DNA of 64,000 nt, taken from assembly GCA_020060215.1 (NCBI GenBank), contig JAGVAP010000142.1:168450-232449 (forward strand). The letters are read 5' to 3'. Position numbers and translations under genes: made by a program. The stretch is from Deltaproteobacteria bacterium. GTDB taxonomy: Bacteria; Desulfobacterota; DSM-4660; Desulfatiglandales; HGW-15. The notes under the pieces were generated by a model, which was not told the origin of the DNA, did not search any database, and saw only the letters and a list, made by a program, of their open reading frames with translations. Positions 1 through 10,502 of this stretch are shown in pieces. Positions within the stretch are counted from its first letter, which is position 1, and each line of letters opens with the position of its first letter.

Positions 1-301
1 AACCTGAGAGAGAGCATCTTGGAGTACATGGTCGTTCCTTCTTGTGTCGCAGACCCTGGCCCAATCTTCCAGGTCAGAGACGTTTGGCTCAGTCGGCCGG
101 AAAGTGGAATAATGGAATGGTGGAATGATGGGGGTTCAAAGCTAAAAAGCCGACTCTCGGCGCCTTTATTACCAGGCTTTGTTGCTCATCCCCAATATTC
201 CAATATCCCATCATTCCAACATTTCAGTGTGTCAGTACCATAAAACTATACCCCCCGGGACGACCAAATTTCCCTCGGGGGACCGGATTTACATTTTCCG
301 G
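1..301. repeat. Gene-free window start with dispersed-repeat arms
   Basis: No convincing gene is seen. Positions 105-130 and 190-222 carry opposing arms rich in TGGAAT/ATTCCA, like the arms at 34,972-35,062 downstream of rlmH, and both loci end in a similar GTGTCAG..CCATAA stretch. Positions 60-102 share a motif (CCAGGTCAGAGAC, then a TTGGCTC..CGGCCGGAAA stretch) with 25,089-25,120. These look like two small dispersed-repeat families. No terminator for the aminotransferase is obvious. Confidence 0.5.
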
Positions 302-1486
302 CTATTTCTTGATCTTCTTCAGAGCCCTTCCGAAACCGGGAATGGACTTCTCGATGGTCCGATCGTCCACGCAGTAGGCAATCCTCATATGCCCGGGGCC
401 GTGAAAACCGCTCCCCGGCACCGTAAGGATATTCTCCTCCTGAAGGGCGGAGACAAAGGCCACGTCATCCTCGATGGGCGTCCTGGGGAAGAGGTAGAAA
501 GCCCCGGTGGGCTTTTCGATTTCATATCCGACGGACGAGAGCCCCTCACAAAGCATGTCCCTTTTTCTCTGGTACAGGGAGACATCCACACTCTGTTCAA
601 GGAGGGGGATGATCGCCCGCTGCATCATCGCCGGAGCATTGACATAGCCCAGAATCCGATTGCAGAGGATCATGCCGGCCACCAGCATGGGCTTGTCCGA
701 GGCCAGCGGATGCACGGCAGCGTAACCGATCCTCTCACCGGGGAGGGAAAGATCCTTCGAGAAGGATGTGACCACGAAGCTTTCCTCGTAGGCGTCAAAC
801 ACGCTGGGCACGACCATGCCGTCATAGACGATCTTCCTGTAAGGTTCGTCCGAGACGAGATAGACCGGACGGCCCAGCCTCCGGCTGCGGTCCCGCAGAA
901 CGCCAACCAACTGCTCCAGCGTCTTGCGGTCGTAGACCTTGCCGGTCGGATTGTTGGGGGAGTTGATCAGGACCGCCCTGGTCTTTTCGGTGATCGCCTC
1001 TCCTATGGCGTCGAGGTCAGGCGAAAAATCGGGCTTGGTTTTTACCAGCCTGGGCACCCCCTGATGATTGTCGAGGTAAAAATTATACTCGACAAAGTAG
1101 GGGCTGGGGATCACCACCTCCTCCCCGGGGTTGAGGATGGTCTTGAGGACGACGTTCAGTCCTCCTCCCGCACCGACGGTGATGATGATGTCGTCGGCGC
1201 TGAAGGCGGCGCGGTTGTTCTTTCGGAGATACGCGGCAACGGCCTCTCGGGCATCCGGACGGCCTGCATTGGGCATATAGGCATGCTGGGCAGGGGAGGG
1301 GTCTCCGGCCAGTCGCTTGAGCACCTCTTTGAACGCTGCGGGCGGCTCCAGGTTCGGGTTGCCCAGGCTGAAGTCGAACACGTTGTCGGCCCCGTACTTC
1401 GCCTTCCTGGTCAGCCCTTCCTCGAACATCTTTCGAATCCAGGATGATCTCTCAATGGATGCGCGGATTTTCTCTGAGACCGGCAT
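302..1486 (-). CDS. PLP-dependent aminotransferase, class I/II
   Basis: A fold-type I aminotransferase of 394 residues, the usual length for the AspC/AlaA-like group. It transfers an amino group between an amino acid and a 2-oxoacid in the cytoplasm. Visible motifs are the NSPNNPTGK substrate and cofactor loop, SDEPY with the pyridine-nitrogen Asp, and SFSKDLSLPGERIGY with the Schiff-base lysine near residue 244. The ATG at 1486 was chosen because GGAGG lies just upstream on the minus strand; the open frame extends 41 codons further but lacks family similarity there. It stands alone, divergent from the phosphofructokinase. The amino-acid substrate cannot be told from sequence alone. Confidence 0.9.
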   Translation of the reverse strand: MPVSEKIRASIERSSWIRKMFEEGLTRKAKYGADNVFDFSLGNPNLEPPAAFKEVLKRLAGDPSPAQHAYMPNAGRPDAREAVAAYLRKNNRAAFSADDIIITVGAGGGLNVVLKTILNPGEEVVIPSPYFVEYNFYLDNHQGVPRLVKTKPDFSPDLDAIGEAITEKTRAVLINSPNNPTGKVYDRKTLEQLVGVLRDRSRRLGRPVYLVSDEPYRKIVYDGMVVPSVFDAYEESFVVTSFSKDLSLPGERIGYAAVHPLASDKPMLVAGMILCNRILGYVNAPAMMQRAIIPLLEQSVDVSLYQRKRDMLCEGLSSVGYEIEKPTGAFYLFPRTPIEDDVAFVSALQEENILTVPGSGFHGPGHMRIAYCVDDRTIEKSIPGFGRALKKIKK

Positions 1487-1951
1487 GGTCCACCTCCAAG
1501 AATAGATAACGGCCAAAATACGAAGTTTATAGGAATTTGTAAAGACATTCGCTGGGGATGCCGCCCGCTGCAGCTTGCGGGTGGCCTGTTGCAGGGGCAC
1601 TGCCGTCATTCTTCACTATTGGTGATCTGTTTGAATCTTGTGGTCTCCCCTTGGCGGTGCCGTTCCTGCAACCGTGTAGGATGGGTGGAGCGGAGCGAAA
1701 CCCATCGATTCGTGGGGCCAAGGGTGAAGACGATGGGTTTCGCTCCGCTCCACCCATCCTACGGGACTTCCCCCTTCCGACACGAGGTTCCTCTTCCCTG
1801 GACATGGGACATTCCCTCTGCTGTTCCTCTTCCCTCGACATTGGACATTCTACATTGGACATTCCCCCGGTTTTCCCGCTTCCCTCCGTTTGCCGATTGC
1901 GATAAAATGTTAGATTAACTTTCATAAATTGATGTGGTTGGAGGAAGGCTG
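1487..1951. repeat. Intergenic region with paired palindromic repeat and GGACATT tract
   Basis: No gene is supported. Positions 1676-1763 form a long inverted repeat: one arm reads GTAGGATGGGTGGAGCGGAG and continues GCGAAACCCATCG, and the opposite arm is its near-perfect complement, with a roughly 25-base centre. The same arm recurs at 3236, 11,417, 13,774-13,854, 37,560-37,663 and 40,561. Positions 1798-1866 hold repeated GGACATT and GGGACATT words in a low-complexity tract, similar in style to 37,680-37,770. Confidence 0.6.
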
Positions 1952-3127
1952 ATGGCAAAAGCAGAAGGGAAAACCCCAACAATTGCAATCCTCACGGGCG
2001 GCGGAGACGTCCCCGGTCTCAATCCGTGCATCAAGACCCTGGTCTATCGTGCTGCGAGCGAAGGCATGAAGGTCATCGGGATTCGGCGGGGGTGGGCCGG
2101 AATTCTCGAGTACAACCGAGACGATCCCCAGACCTCCCAGAGGTGTGTTCAGGATCTCACGCCTCCGGATGTGCGGACGATCGATCGTACCGGCGGAACC
2201 TTTCTCCACACCTCGCGGACGAACCCGAGTGCAGCGAGGAAGAAAGACGTGCCGGACTACCTGAAGGGGATATTCGGGGAAGGAGAAGAGAAGAAGGATC
2301 TGACCTCCATCGTACTGGAGAACCTGAGCACCCTGGGGGTCGACGCCATCATCCCCATCGGGGGTGACGACACGCTGAGCTTTGCGGAAAGGCTTCACAT
2401 AGAGGGATTCCCCGTCATCGCCATCCCGAAGACGATGGACAATGACGTCTTCGGAACCGACTACTGCATCGGCTTTTCCACGGCGGTGACCAGGAGCGTC
2501 TCCTTCATCCATGCCCTGAGGACATCCACCGGGTCGCATGAGCGGATTGCGGTGATCGAGCTCTTCGGGAGGTATTGCGGCGAGACCTCCCTCATCTCCG
2601 CATACCTTTCGGGCGTGGACAGGGCGATCATATCCGAGGTCGCCTTTGATCCGGAGCGGTTGGCCAGGCTCATCATGGAGGACAAGAGGGAAAACCCCAA
2701 GAACTACGCGATGATTACCATGTCCGAAGGGGCCAGGATGGTCCGCGGGGAGATGTTCCTTTCCGGCGATACGGATGCCTATGGCCATCGAAAACTGGGC
2801 GGGATCGGGGATGAGACCGGTGCCATCCTGAAGAAGCTGACCGGAGAGGATGTCCTGATCCAGAAGCTCTCTTACCTGATGAGAAGCGGTATTCCCGACT
2901 CCCTGGACCTGATGGTGGCCGTGAACTTTGCGAACATGGCCGTGGACCTTTTCCTGCGGGGGGTATTTGGTCGTCTGGTCGCGCTCAATCGCGGCGTCTA
3001 TTCGGACATTTCCCTGAGCACGGTGACCTCGGGCCAGAAGAGGGTGGACGTGCGGGAGCTTTATGACGTCGAAGAATACCGGCCGAAGGTCCGTCATGTG
3101 AGCGGAAAACCCATGTTCCTTTATTAG
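1952..3127 (+). CDS. pfp: 6-phosphofructokinase, probably pyrophosphate-dependent
   Basis: Phosphorylates fructose 6-phosphate to fructose 1,6-bisphosphate in glycolysis. The 391 residues cover a single PFK domain: [10 protein letters not shown] at the N terminus, IGGDDT near residues 136-141 and PKTMDND near 159-165. In the family, ATP enzymes carry Gly at the last position of GGDG and Gly in PGTIDND; Asp and Lys at those places, as here, mark the PPi-using, often reversible, type. The ATG at 1952 follows a GGAGGAAGG ribosome-binding site; a GTG 18 bases earlier is in frame but overlaps that site. It is monocistronic, followed by a single repeat arm. Confidence 0.9.
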   Translation: MAKAEGKTPTIAILTGGGDVPGLNPCIKTLVYRAASEGMKVIGIRRGWAGILEYNRDDPQTSQRCVQDLTPPDVRTIDRTGGTFLHTSRTNPSAARKKDVPDYLKGIFGEGEEKKDLTSIVLENLSTLGVDAIIPIGGDDTLSFAERLHIEGFPVIAIPKTMDNDVFGTDYCIGFSTAVTRSVSFIHALRTSTGSHERIAVIELFGRYCGETSLISAYLSGVDRAIISEVAFDPERLARLIMEDKRENPKNYAMITMSEGARMVRGEMFLSGDTDAYGHRKLGGIGDETGAILKKLTGEDVLIQKLSYLMRSGIPDSLDLMVAVNFANMAVDLFLRGVFGRLVALNRGVYSDISLSTVTSGQKRVDVRELYDVEEYRPKVRHVSGKPMFLY

Positions 3128-3235
3128 CGGGCGCCAAACCGCTTCGGTTTGAGAACCGGTCCGTGTCGAGGGGTTCCGCCGCCGCTGCACCCATCCTGGC
3201 GAAGAGACCGAAATCCGGTAACGGGGGGTTCTTGT

Positions 3236-3270
3236 AGGATGGGTGGAACGAGTGGAACCCATCTTTTGGG
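3236..3270 (+). repeat. Single arm of the GTAGGATGGGTGGA repeat family
   Basis: A lone, slightly diverged arm (GTAGGATGGGTGGAACGAGT and following bases to CCCATC) sits between the phosphofructokinase and ispG. It matches one half of the paired repeat at 1676-1763. Confidence 0.6.
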
Positions 3271-3306
3271 AACTCCCCGGGCGCTTGCCGCGAGAGAAGA
3301 AATCGT

Positions 3307-4398
3307 TTGAAAATCTTCGGAGTCGAGGTCGTGAGTCGTTATCCACGAAGGCCAACCAGAAAGATCTACGTCGGCGACGTCCCCGTGGGAGGAGACGGCC
3401 CCATTGCCGTTCAATCCATGACGAACACCGACACCCGGGACGTGGCCGCCACCCAGGCACAGATCGAACAGCTTGCCGAGGCCGGGTGTGACATCGTACG
3501 ACTGGCCATACCGGACGTGGAGGCGGCGGATGCGTTCGGGCGCATCAGGACCAGGTCGCCGGTCCCTCTGATCGCGGACATCCATTTCGACCACCGGCTC
3601 GCGCTCGCCGCCATCAGGTCGGGGGCGGACGGGCTCCGCATCAATCCGGGGAATATCGGCGGACGCAGGGCCGTGGAAAAGGTCATCCGGGAAGCCCGGG
3701 CCAGGAGGGTTCCCATCCGCATAGGAGTCAATGCGGGTTCGCTCCCCAGGCACATCCTGGCCAGACACAAGCATCCGGCCCCGGAGGCCATGGTGGAGAC
3801 CGCCCTCGAACACATCCGCATGTTCGAAGAGATCGGGTATGACCAGATCAAGATCTCCCTCAAGTCTTCGAGCGTCCTGGATACGATCGCGGCCTATGAG
3901 GCCCTGAGCCGGGAGGTCGATTATCCTCTCCATCTGGGGGTGACCGAGGCCGGTACCCTGATCGCCGGGACCGTGAAAAACGCCATCGGGATCGGCACGC
4001 TCCTCTTCAAGGGGATCGGGGACACCCTCCGGGTCTCCCTCACCCGGGACCCGGTGGAGGAGGTCAGGGTCGCCTATGAGATCCTGAGGGCCCTGGACCT
4101 GAGGCACCGCGGTCCTGAGATCATCTCCTGCCCCACGTGCGGACGTTGCGAGATCGACCTGTTCGCGCTGGTGGGCCGGGTCGAAGCAGCCCTCTCCGGC
4201 ATAAGGTCTTCTCCGAAAGTCGCGGTCATGGGGTGCGTGGTCAACGGCCCGGGCGAGGCCAGGGAAGCGGATATCGGCGTGGCAGGGGGCCGGCGCCAGG
4301 GCATGCTGTTCAGAAAAGGCAGGCTCGTCCGAAAGGTCCCTGAAGAGGATCTGGCCGAGGTGCTCGTCCAGGAAGTCAAGAAGATGGTGGAGGAGTAG
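3307..4398 (+). CDS. ispG: 4-hydroxy-3-methylbut-2-enyl diphosphate synthase
   Basis: IspG/GcpE, a 4Fe-4S enzyme of the non-mevalonate isoprenoid pathway that reductively opens methylerythritol cyclodiphosphate. It shows the N-terminal TIM-barrel signature VQSMTNTDTRDV and the C-terminal cluster cysteines in SCPTCGRCE and GCVVNGPGEA. Length (363) is typical for the short bacterial form. The start is uncertain: TTG at 3307 has only a weak purine-rich leader, whereas an in-frame GTG at 3331 has GGAG about eight bases upstream, and homology begins close to that GTG. It is followed by proS, a common neighbour of ispG in proteobacteria. Confidence 0.95.
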   Translation: MKIFGVEVVSRYPRRPTRKIYVGDVPVGGDGPIAVQSMTNTDTRDVAATQAQIEQLAEAGCDIVRLAIPDVEAADAFGRIRTRSPVPLIADIHFDHRLALAAIRSGADGLRINPGNIGGRRAVEKVIREARARRVPIRIGVNAGSLPRHILARHKHPAPEAMVETALEHIRMFEEIGYDQIKISLKSSSVLDTIAAYEALSREVDYPLHLGVTEAGTLIAGTVKNAIGIGTLLFKGIGDTLRVSLTRDPVEEVRVAYEILRALDLRHRGPEIISCPTCGRCEIDLFALVGRVEAALSGIRSSPKVAVMGCVVNGPGEAREADIGVAGGRRQGMLFRKGRLVRKVPEEDLAEVLVQEVKKMVEE

Positions 4399-4584
4399 TT
4401 CAGCGTCTTGTTCATTTGTCCTCGGGTCATCTGGAGAGACGAGTTCAGCGGCGGTCTCTGCCTGCGGGTTGCGCAGGAGGCGGCGATGGCAGGGACGACC
4501 ACCGACGCGAACCACCACCACAAATGACCGATGACAAATGAGCAATGACCAATGACGAATGACCAATGATGGGGGCTTGACTCT
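4399..4584. repeat. ispG-proS spacer with short tandem words
   Basis: No gene. Positions 4523-4569 carry several repeats of the words AATGACCAATGAC/GAATGACC, a local low-complexity tract directly upstream of proS. No strong ribosome-binding site is visible before the proS ATG beyond the GGGGG at 4570-4574. Confidence 0.4.
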
Positions 4585-6312
4585 ATGCGCTACACCAAAT
4601 ACTTCATTCCCACGTACAAGGAAACTCCTGCCGACGCCGAGGTGGTCAGTCATCAGCTGATGCTGAGGGCTGGACTGATCAGGAAGCTCACCTCCGGCAT
4701 CTACACCTATCTCCCTGCCGGGCTCAGGACCCTCAAGAAGGTCGAGAACATCATCCGGGAGGAGATGAATCGGGCCGGCGCGATCGAGGTCCTGATGCCG
4801 TCCGTACAGCCTGCGGAGCTGTGGCAGGAGAGCGGAAGGTGGGACTACTACGGCCGGGAGCTGCTGAGGTTCAAAGACCGCCACGGCCGCGAGGCCTGCC
4901 TGGGCCCCACCCACGAAGAGGTGATCACGGACCTGGTGCGTAGAGAGATCCAGTCCTACAAGCAGCTGCCCCTCAACTTCTACCAGATCCAGACCAAGTT
5001 CAGGGACGAGATCAGGCCCCGCTTCGGCATCATGCGAGGCCGTGAATTCCTGATGAAGGACGCCTACAGCTTCGATGTGGATGATCAGGGGGCGGACAGG
5101 AGCTACCAGATCATGGTAGAGGCCTACAACCACATCTTCCGTCGATGCGGGCTGAGCTTCAGGGCCGTGGAGGCGGACACGGGGACCATCGGCGGAAGCT
5201 TCTCCCACGAGTTCATGGTGCTGGCCGACACCGGCGAGGACCAGATCGTGAACTGCGTCCAGTGCGCCTATGCCGCCAACCTGGAAAAGGCAGAGGTGAA
5301 AGACGCCGGGGACGGGAGCGGCCCTGCTCCGGGCGAACCGAAACCCCTGGAGGAGGTCGAGACCCCCGCGCAGAGGACCATCGAGGAGGTGACGCGCTTT
5401 CTCTCCGTCACCCCTTCGGAGCTGATCAAGACGCTGATCTACAAGTCGGACGGCGATGTGGTGGCCGCCCTGGTCCGCGGCGATCATGAATTGAACGAGG
5501 CCAAGCTGCGGAACATCCTCGGGTCCGGACAGGTGGAGCTTGCCGATGCGGCCCTCATCCAGGAGGTGACGGGCGCCCCGGTCGGGTTTGCAGGGCCCGT
5601 GGGGCTGAAGGTCCGCGTAGTCGCCGACCATGCCGTGCGGCCGATGGTCAATGCCGTGACCGGGGGAAACAGGAAGGACCTGCATCTCCGGAACGTGAAT
5701 GCCGGCAGGGACTACGCGGTCGAGAGTTACCGGGACCTGCGGGTGATCACGCCCGGCGATCCGTGTCCGAGGTGCGGCGGGGAGATCCGCTTCGGCCGGG
5801 GCATCGAGGTGGGACACGTCTTCAAGCTGGGGACCAAATACAGCAAGGCCATGAAGGCCGTGTTCCTGGACGAGCACGGTGTGGAGAACCCCTTTGTCAT
5901 GGGCTGCTACGGCATCGGGGTCGGGAGGACCGTGGCCGCCGCCATCGAACAGAACCACGACAGCAACGGGATCATCTTCCCGGCGCCCATCGCGCCCTTC
6001 GAGGTGGTGATCCTGCCGCTCCAGATGCACGAACAGGAGGTTGTAGAAGCGGCGGAAAAGGTATACAAGGAGCTTTCCGGCGAAGGATTGGACGTGCTCC
6101 TGGATGACCGCGACCTGAGGGGGGGGATCAAGTTCAAGGATGCCGATCTGCTCGGAACCCCCGTACGAGTGACCCTCGGGCTCCGGAACGTCCGGGATGG
6201 AAAGGCGGAGATGAAGCTCCGCTCCGAACCCGACAACATCGTCATCCCCCTTTCCGAGACCGCTGCGAGGGTGAGAGAAAAAGTCAAAGAACTGTATGGT
6301 TCGGTTAAATGA
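4585..6312 (+). CDS. proS: Prolyl-tRNA synthetase (bacterial type)
   Basis: Class II aminoacyl-tRNA synthetase charging tRNA-Pro. 575 residues, the length of the bacterial form with an inserted cis-editing domain (roughly residues 225-400, containing [11 protein letters not shown]). Class II motifs are visible: RSGI-like [11 protein letters not shown] near the start, the motif 2 region with [23 protein letters not shown], and motif 3 [13 protein letters not shown]. The C-terminal anticodon-binding domain begins near [11 protein letters not shown]. The stop overlaps the start of the downstream rel gene by 17 bases, suggesting one transcript. Confidence 0.97.
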   Translation: MRYTKYFIPTYKETPADAEVVSHQLMLRAGLIRKLTSGIYTYLPAGLRTLKKVENIIREEMNRAGAIEVLMPSVQPAELWQESGRWDYYGRELLRFKDRHGREACLGPTHEEVITDLVRREIQSYKQLPLNFYQIQTKFRDEIRPRFGIMRGREFLMKDAYSFDVDDQGADRSYQIMVEAYNHIFRRCGLSFRAVEADTGTIGGSFSHEFMVLADTGEDQIVNCVQCAYAANLEKAEVKDAGDGSGPAPGEPKPLEEVETPAQRTIEEVTRFLSVTPSELIKTLIYKSDGDVVAALVRGDHELNEAKLRNILGSGQVELADAALIQEVTGAPVGFAGPVGLKVRVVADHAVRPMVNAVTGGNRKDLHLRNVNAGRDYAVESYRDLRVITPGDPCPRCGGEIRFGRGIEVGHVFKLGTKYSKAMKAVFLDEHGVENPFVMGCYGIGVGRTVAAAIEQNHDSNGIIFPAPIAPFEVVILPLQMHEQEVVEAAEKVYKELSGEGLDVLLDDRDLRGGIKFKDADLLGTPVRVTLGLRNVRDGKAEMKLRSEPDNIVIPLSETAARVREKVKELYGSVK

Positions 6313-8437
6313 CATTACATCTCAACTCCTGACCTTTTACCCCCAGGCCGACATCAACCTCGTGGAGAAGGGATACGTTTACTCGGCGAAGGTCCACCAG
6401 GGACAGGTGCGGCTTTCCGGGGAGCCCTACCTCTCCCACCCGCTGGAGGTGGCCCATATCCTTGCCCGGATGAAGATGGACGCGGTGACCGTGGTGGCCG
6501 GGCTCCTGCATGACGCGGTGGAAGACACGAATGCCGACCTGGGCGAGATCGAGCGTCTGTTCGGGCTCGATACCGCCAAGATCGTGGACGGGGTCACCAA
6601 GATCAGCAAGATCCCCTTCAGCACCAGCGAGGAACGCCAGGCCGAGAACATGCGGAAGATGATCCTGGCCATGTCCACGGACATCCGGGTCATCATCGTA
6701 AAACTGGCCGACCGGCTCCACAACATGCAGACCCTCGGCTACCAGCCTCCGAAAAAACAGGAGGAGATCGCCCGCGAGACCCTGGAGATCTACGCTCCCC
6801 TCGCCGGCCGCATGGGGATCTACTGGCTCAAGTCCAGGCTGGAGGATCTCTGCCTCTATTACCTGGAACCGGAGATCTACGAAAAGATCAAGAGCGAGCT
6901 GGCCGAGAGGCGGGGGAGCATGGAGAAGTTCATCGGCGAGGTGATCGAGCTCCTGACCGCCAAACTGAAGGAAGCGGGCATCAATGCGGAGATCAAGGGG
7001 AGGAACAAGCACTATTTCAGCATCTACTCCAAGATGAAGGAGCAGAACCTGAGTGTCGGCCAGGTGTACGACATCGTGGCCTTCAGGGTGATCGTGAACT
7101 CCCTCAAGGAGTGCTATGAGGTCCTCGGCCTCATCCATGCCATGTGGAAGCCGGTCTCCGGCCGGTTCAAGGACTACATCTCTCTCCCCAAGGCCAACAT
7201 GTACCAGTCTCTCCATACCAGCGTGATCGGCCCGTACGGGCAGCGCATGGAGATCCAGATCCGGACCTGGGAAATGGATCTGGTGGCGGAGCAGGGGATC
7301 GCCGCCCACTGGAAGTACAAGGAGGGTGTGAATTCAAGCCGCGAGGACCAGAAGCAGTTCGCCTGGCTCAGACAGCTCCTGGAGTGGCAGCAGAACCTCA
7401 AGGATCCCAAAGAGTTCATGGAGACGGTCCGACTGGATCTCTTCCCCAACGAGGTCTATGTCTTCACGCCCAAAGGGGAGGTGAAACAGCTCCCGAAGGG
7501 CGCCACGCCCGTCGATTTTGCCTACAGCATCCACTCCGAGGTGGGGGACAAGTGCATCGGGGCCAAGGTGAACAGCAGGATGGTCCCCCTCAAGTATCAG
7601 CTCCAGAACGGGGACATCGTGGAGATCCTCACATCCCCCAGGGCGCATCCGGGCAAGGACTGGATCGACTATGTCAAGACCTCGCACGCCCGGACCAAGA
7701 TCAGGCAGTGGATCAGGAGGCAGGAAAGAGATCAGTCCATCGTGCTGGGCAGGGAGATCCTGGAGCGGGAGCTCGACCAGGCCCGGCTCAACGTCACGAA
7801 CATCATGAAGAACGAGCAGATTGCCGCCGCCGCAGAGGAGCTCTCTTTTCATACCACTCAGGATCTCCTGGCCAATGTCGGCTACGGAAAGATCTCGGCC
7901 AAGCAGGTCCTGGGCCGGTTGAAATCCAAGCTGGGATACGAGGAGCCGAAAGAGCCCGGTCTGGTCAGCAAGGTGGTGTCGCGGTTCCGGGGGAAAAAGC
8001 CCACCGGCGGGATCAAGGTGAAGGGACTGGAGGGGATACTCGTCCGCTTTGCGGAGTGTTGTCACCCGCTGCCGGGTGAAAGGGTGACCGGGTTCATCAC
8101 CAGGGGTAGGGGGGTGACCGTACACCAGCGCGAGTGCAGGCATATCATGGAGGCAAACCCGGACAGGGTCGTGGAGGTATGGTGGGATTCTTCGGAGCAG
8201 GAGGTCTTCGTGACCACCCTCAGGATCACCTCCATCGACAAGAAAGGGGTCCTGGCCGATATCAGCTCCATCCTGTCCAAGAAGGATGCCAACATCGTGG
8301 AGGCGGACATCAAGACCACGATGGACAAGAAGGGGATCTTCCGCTTCTCCATCGAGGTGCAGGACTACCAGCATCTTCAGGATATCATGGGGGCGATCAA
8401 GAAGGTGGAGAATGTGCTGATGGTCGAGAGGTTATGA
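6296..8437 (+). CDS. rel: Bifunctional (p)ppGpp synthetase/hydrolase
   Basis: RelA/SpoT-family stringent-response enzyme, 713 residues. The N-terminal HD hydrolase domain is intact ([10 protein letters not shown] and [10 protein letters not shown]72-D73). The synthetase domain follows with RFKDYI, YQSLHT and EIQIRT; the RxKD form of that loop is the signature of bifunctional Rel/SpoT rather than ExDD monofunctional RelA. A TGS domain ([14 protein letters not shown]) and a C-terminal ACT domain ([15 protein letters not shown]) complete the usual order. It begins inside the end of proS. Its stop overlaps the stop of rpmB on the other strand by six bases, leaving no room for a terminator between them. 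Confidence 0.96.
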   Translation: MVRLNDITSQLLTFYPQADINLVEKGYVYSAKVHQGQVRLSGEPYLSHPLEVAHILARMKMDAVTVVAGLLHDAVEDTNADLGEIERLFGLDTAKIVDGVTKISKIPFSTSEERQAENMRKMILAMSTDIRVIIVKLADRLHNMQTLGYQPPKKQEEIARETLEIYAPLAGRMGIYWLKSRLEDLCLYYLEPEIYEKIKSELAERRGSMEKFIGEVIELLTAKLKEAGINAEIKGRNKHYFSIYSKMKEQNLSVGQVYDIVAFRVIVNSLKECYEVLGLIHAMWKPVSGRFKDYISLPKANMYQSLHTSVIGPYGQRMEIQIRTWEMDLVAEQGIAAHWKYKEGVNSSREDQKQFAWLRQLLEWQQNLKDPKEFMETVRLDLFPNEVYVFTPKGEVKQLPKGATPVDFAYSIHSEVGDKCIGAKVNSRMVPLKYQLQNGDIVEILTSPRAHPGKDWIDYVKTSHARTKIRQWIRRQERDQSIVLGREILERELDQARLNVTNIMKNEQIAAAAEELSFHTTQDLLANVGYGKISAKQVLGRLKSKLGYEEPKEPGLVSKVVSRFRGKKPTGGIKVKGLEGILVRFAECCHPLPGERVTGFITRGRGVTVHQRECRHIMEANPDRVVEVWWDSSEQEVFVTTLRITSIDKKGVLADISSILSKKDANIVEADIKTTMDKKGIFRFSIEVQDYQHLQDIMGAIKKVENVLMVERL

Positions 8438-8623
8438 CGCCTTTACCACATGCCCCGATTTTATGCAGCCGGTGCAGACCCTCATCCTCACCGACTGACC
8501 TCCCCGAAGGGCCCTTACCCTTTGAAGGTTCGGGTACCACCGGCGTCTCGTCTTGTTATTGGCGTGACTCACGGTATGCCCCTTCTGAGGTCTCTTGCCG
8601 CATATTTCGCAAACCTTGGCCAT
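8432..8623 (-). CDS. rpmB: 50S ribosomal protein L28
   Basis: Ribosomal protein L28 of the large subunit, 63 residues. It opens [16 protein letters not shown] and has a second pair, VCTGC, so it is the zinc-binding four-cysteine (C+) form. AAGGAGAA lies just upstream of the ATG. It converges on rel with overlapping stops and diverges from mpl. Confidence 0.95.
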   Translation of the reverse strand: MAKVCEICGKRPQKGHTVSHANNKTRRRWYPNLQRVRALRGGQSVRMRVCTGCIKSGHVVKAS

Positions 8624-8658
8624 GGCCGGTTCTCCTTTTCAGGTAAGTGAATCATATT

Positions 8659-8686
8659 ATTTAACATCATTCGGAAAGGATGACAA
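8659..8686 (-). promoter_or_regulatory. Candidate sigma-70 promoter for rpmB
   Basis: On the minus strand TTGTCA is followed after 16 bases by TTAAAT, then the rpmB leader. The -35 overlaps the first codons of mpl. This is a match by eye to the sigma-70 consensus (5/6 and 4/6). Confidence 0.3.
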
Positions 8687-10167
8687 CTTTTTTTTCAATG
8701 GAAGCGATCAACAGAGAACCCCAGCCTCTTGCAGACCTCTCCCCCGACCTGAACCGATCTCCCTCGGACCCCCGCCACATCCATCTGATGGGGATATGCG
8801 GGACGGGCATGGCCTCCCTGGCCGGCATGCTCAGGGAACAGGGACACACGGTAACGGGCTCGGACCAGAACGTCTACCCCCCCATGAGCGACTTCCTCCG
8901 GAGCCTGGAGATACCGATCATGGAGGGGTACAGGGCGGAAAACCTCCAGTCGGGACCGGACCTGGTCATTGTCGGAAACGTGATCACCCGCCTGAACCCG
9001 GAGGCGGTCGAACTGTCCCGCAGGAAGATCCCCTATCTCTCCATGCCGCAGGCCCTTCAAACGTTTGCCATGAAGGGGAAGCGCAACATCGTGGTTTCCG
9101 GCACCCATGGCAAGACCACCACGACCTCCCTCATCGCCTGGATCCTGGAGAAGGGGCGCAAAGAGCCCGGCTTCATGGTCGGGGGGATGCCGGTCAATTT
9201 CGGGCGGAATTTCAGGGTGGGGACAGGCCCCTTCTTTGTGGTCGAGGGGGATGAGTACGACACGGCCTTCTTCGACAAGGGACCTAAATTTCTTCATTAT
9301 GCACCCGCCATCGCCGTGATCACCTCCATCGAGTTCGACCACGCGGACATCTACCGCGACCTCAATCACGTGATCGAGAGCTTTCGCCGGTTCATCGCGC
9401 TCCTGCCTTCCGACGGCAGGCTCATCGTCAACGGCGACGACCCCATTGTCCTTGCCGAGGCGAAAGAGGCGCGCTGCCCTGTGACCACCTACGGGTTCGG
9501 GGAGGGGTGCGAGTGGCGGGCCGGTCCCGTCGCTTACGAGGACAGCCGGACCCGACTGGAGGTCCTGCGGCGCGGGGAGAAGGCGATGACGGTCTTCACC
9601 CCCCTCTATGGAGAGCATAATCTCTCGAATCTCCTGTCTTCCGTGGTCCTGGCCGAAGCCGTCCAGCTGGAAAGGGCCGCTCTCCTGGAGGGACTGGCTA
9701 CCTTCCGCGGAGTGAAGAGACGGCAGGAGGTGAAGGGGGATGTCAACGGGATCCTGGTGCTGGACGATTTTGCGCACCACCCCACCGCCGTCAGGGAGAC
9801 CCTCCGGGCGGTCAGGGAGAGGTTCGGCGGGAGGAGGCTCGTCGCGGTGTTCGAGCCGAGGTCCAACTCCAGCCGCAGAAAGGTCTTCCAGGAGGCCTAT
9901 GCCGGGGCCTTTGCACAGGCGGACCTGGTCTTTGTCCCGAATCCTCCCATGCCCGAGAAGACGCCGCAGGACGAGAGGTTCTCATCCAAGGAACTCGTGG
10001 AAGACTTGCGCAGGCGGGGGCTCGACGCGGTCCACCGCCCGGGCACCGACGAACTCCTGGAGGAGATCCTCCGCCGGTGCCGGACCGGGGACGTGATCCT
10101 GTTCATGTCCAACGGGTCCTTCGACCACCTGCCGGCGAGGTTGGTGAAGGCATTAGGTTGTGGCTAA
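8680..10167 (+). CDS. mpl: UDP-MurNAc:L-Ala-gamma-D-Glu-meso-DAP ligase
   Basis: Mpl, the murein-tripeptide recycling ligase that joins salvaged tripeptide to UDP-MurNAc. Mur-ligase architecture: N-terminal HLMGICGTGMASLAG nucleotide motif, central P-loop SGTHGKTTTTSLIAW, and C-terminal FAHHPTAVRETL. Mpl rather than MurC is favoured by the GICGTGM motif and 495-residue length, and by the absence of neighbouring mur genes. Start choice lies between ATG 8680 and ATG 8698; GGAAAGG directly abuts the first. The TAA stop (10,165-10,167) falls at the first bases of a dispersed repeat element, so the present C terminus may have been set by that insertion. Confidence 0.92.
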   Translation: MTTFFSMEAINREPQPLADLSPDLNRSPSDPRHIHLMGICGTGMASLAGMLREQGHTVTGSDQNVYPPMSDFLRSLEIPIMEGYRAENLQSGPDLVIVGNVITRLNPEAVELSRRKIPYLSMPQALQTFAMKGKRNIVVSGTHGKTTTTSLIAWILEKGRKEPGFMVGGMPVNFGRNFRVGTGPFFVVEGDEYDTAFFDKGPKFLHYAPAIAVITSIEFDHADIYRDLNHVIESFRRFIALLPSDGRLIVNGDDPIVLAEAKEARCPVTTYGFGEGCEWRAGPVAYEDSRTRLEVLRRGEKAMTVFTPLYGEHNLSNLLSSVVLAEAVQLERAALLEGLATFRGVKRRQEVKGDVNGILVLDDFAHHPTAVRETLRAVRERFGGRRLVAVFEPRSNSSRRKVFQEAYAGAFAQADLVFVPNPPMPEKTPQDERFSSKELVEDLRRRGLDAVHRPGTDELLEEILRRCRTGDVILFMSNGSFDHLPARLVKALGCG

Positions 10168-10502
10168 ATGAAGGAATAATCCACCGGCATGCCAGTGTAT
10201 GAACAATGGCTATGCCAGTGCCGGGAACAAGGAAATGTTTCCCAAATAAAGCGCCGAAATGGATCAGAACCCTCACTACGAGCCGGAATCGGCGTATAAA
10301 CTTCCACATGAATAATAATGATTGAACCGCTATTCCTGTAGGAGCAAGCTCCTGCTTGCGATTCTTTCAGTTCCGAGAAGATCGGGAAGCAGGAGCTTGC
10401 TCCAGAAACCACCAGGAGCCACTGTTCGATCGATCTTGCCACCTCCGGCGGCAAGCGACCGGGGCTGACCTCCTTGAAAGGTAACGGGGTAGTCGGTACG
10501 GA
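10164..10502. repeat. Composite dispersed element, copy A
   Basis: About 340 bases that match copy C (50,060-50,417) almost end to end, and copy B (47,260-47,489) over the first 230. Order of parts: TGAAGGAATAATCCAC, a GGCATGCCA word, ATGCC..TGCCGGGAACA, AAATGGATC..AACCCTCAC, a REP-like core (GTAGGAGCAAGCTCCTGC then an inverted AGCAGGAGCTTGCTCC), then CACCTCCGGCGGCAAGCGAC and CGGGGCTGACCTCC. No coding capacity is convincing. It starts at the stop codon of mpl. Confidence 0.75.

Noticed and set aside
179..1447. 422-codon frame antisense to the aminotransferase
   Set aside because: Shadow of a clear PLP enzyme; no motifs, no ribosome-binding site.
3124..6315. 1,063-codon open frame antisense to ispG and proS
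   Set aside because: It is an overlapping shadow of well-supported genes in GC-rich DNA; its translation is low-complexity, rich in Asp/His/Gly/Pro, with no family motif.
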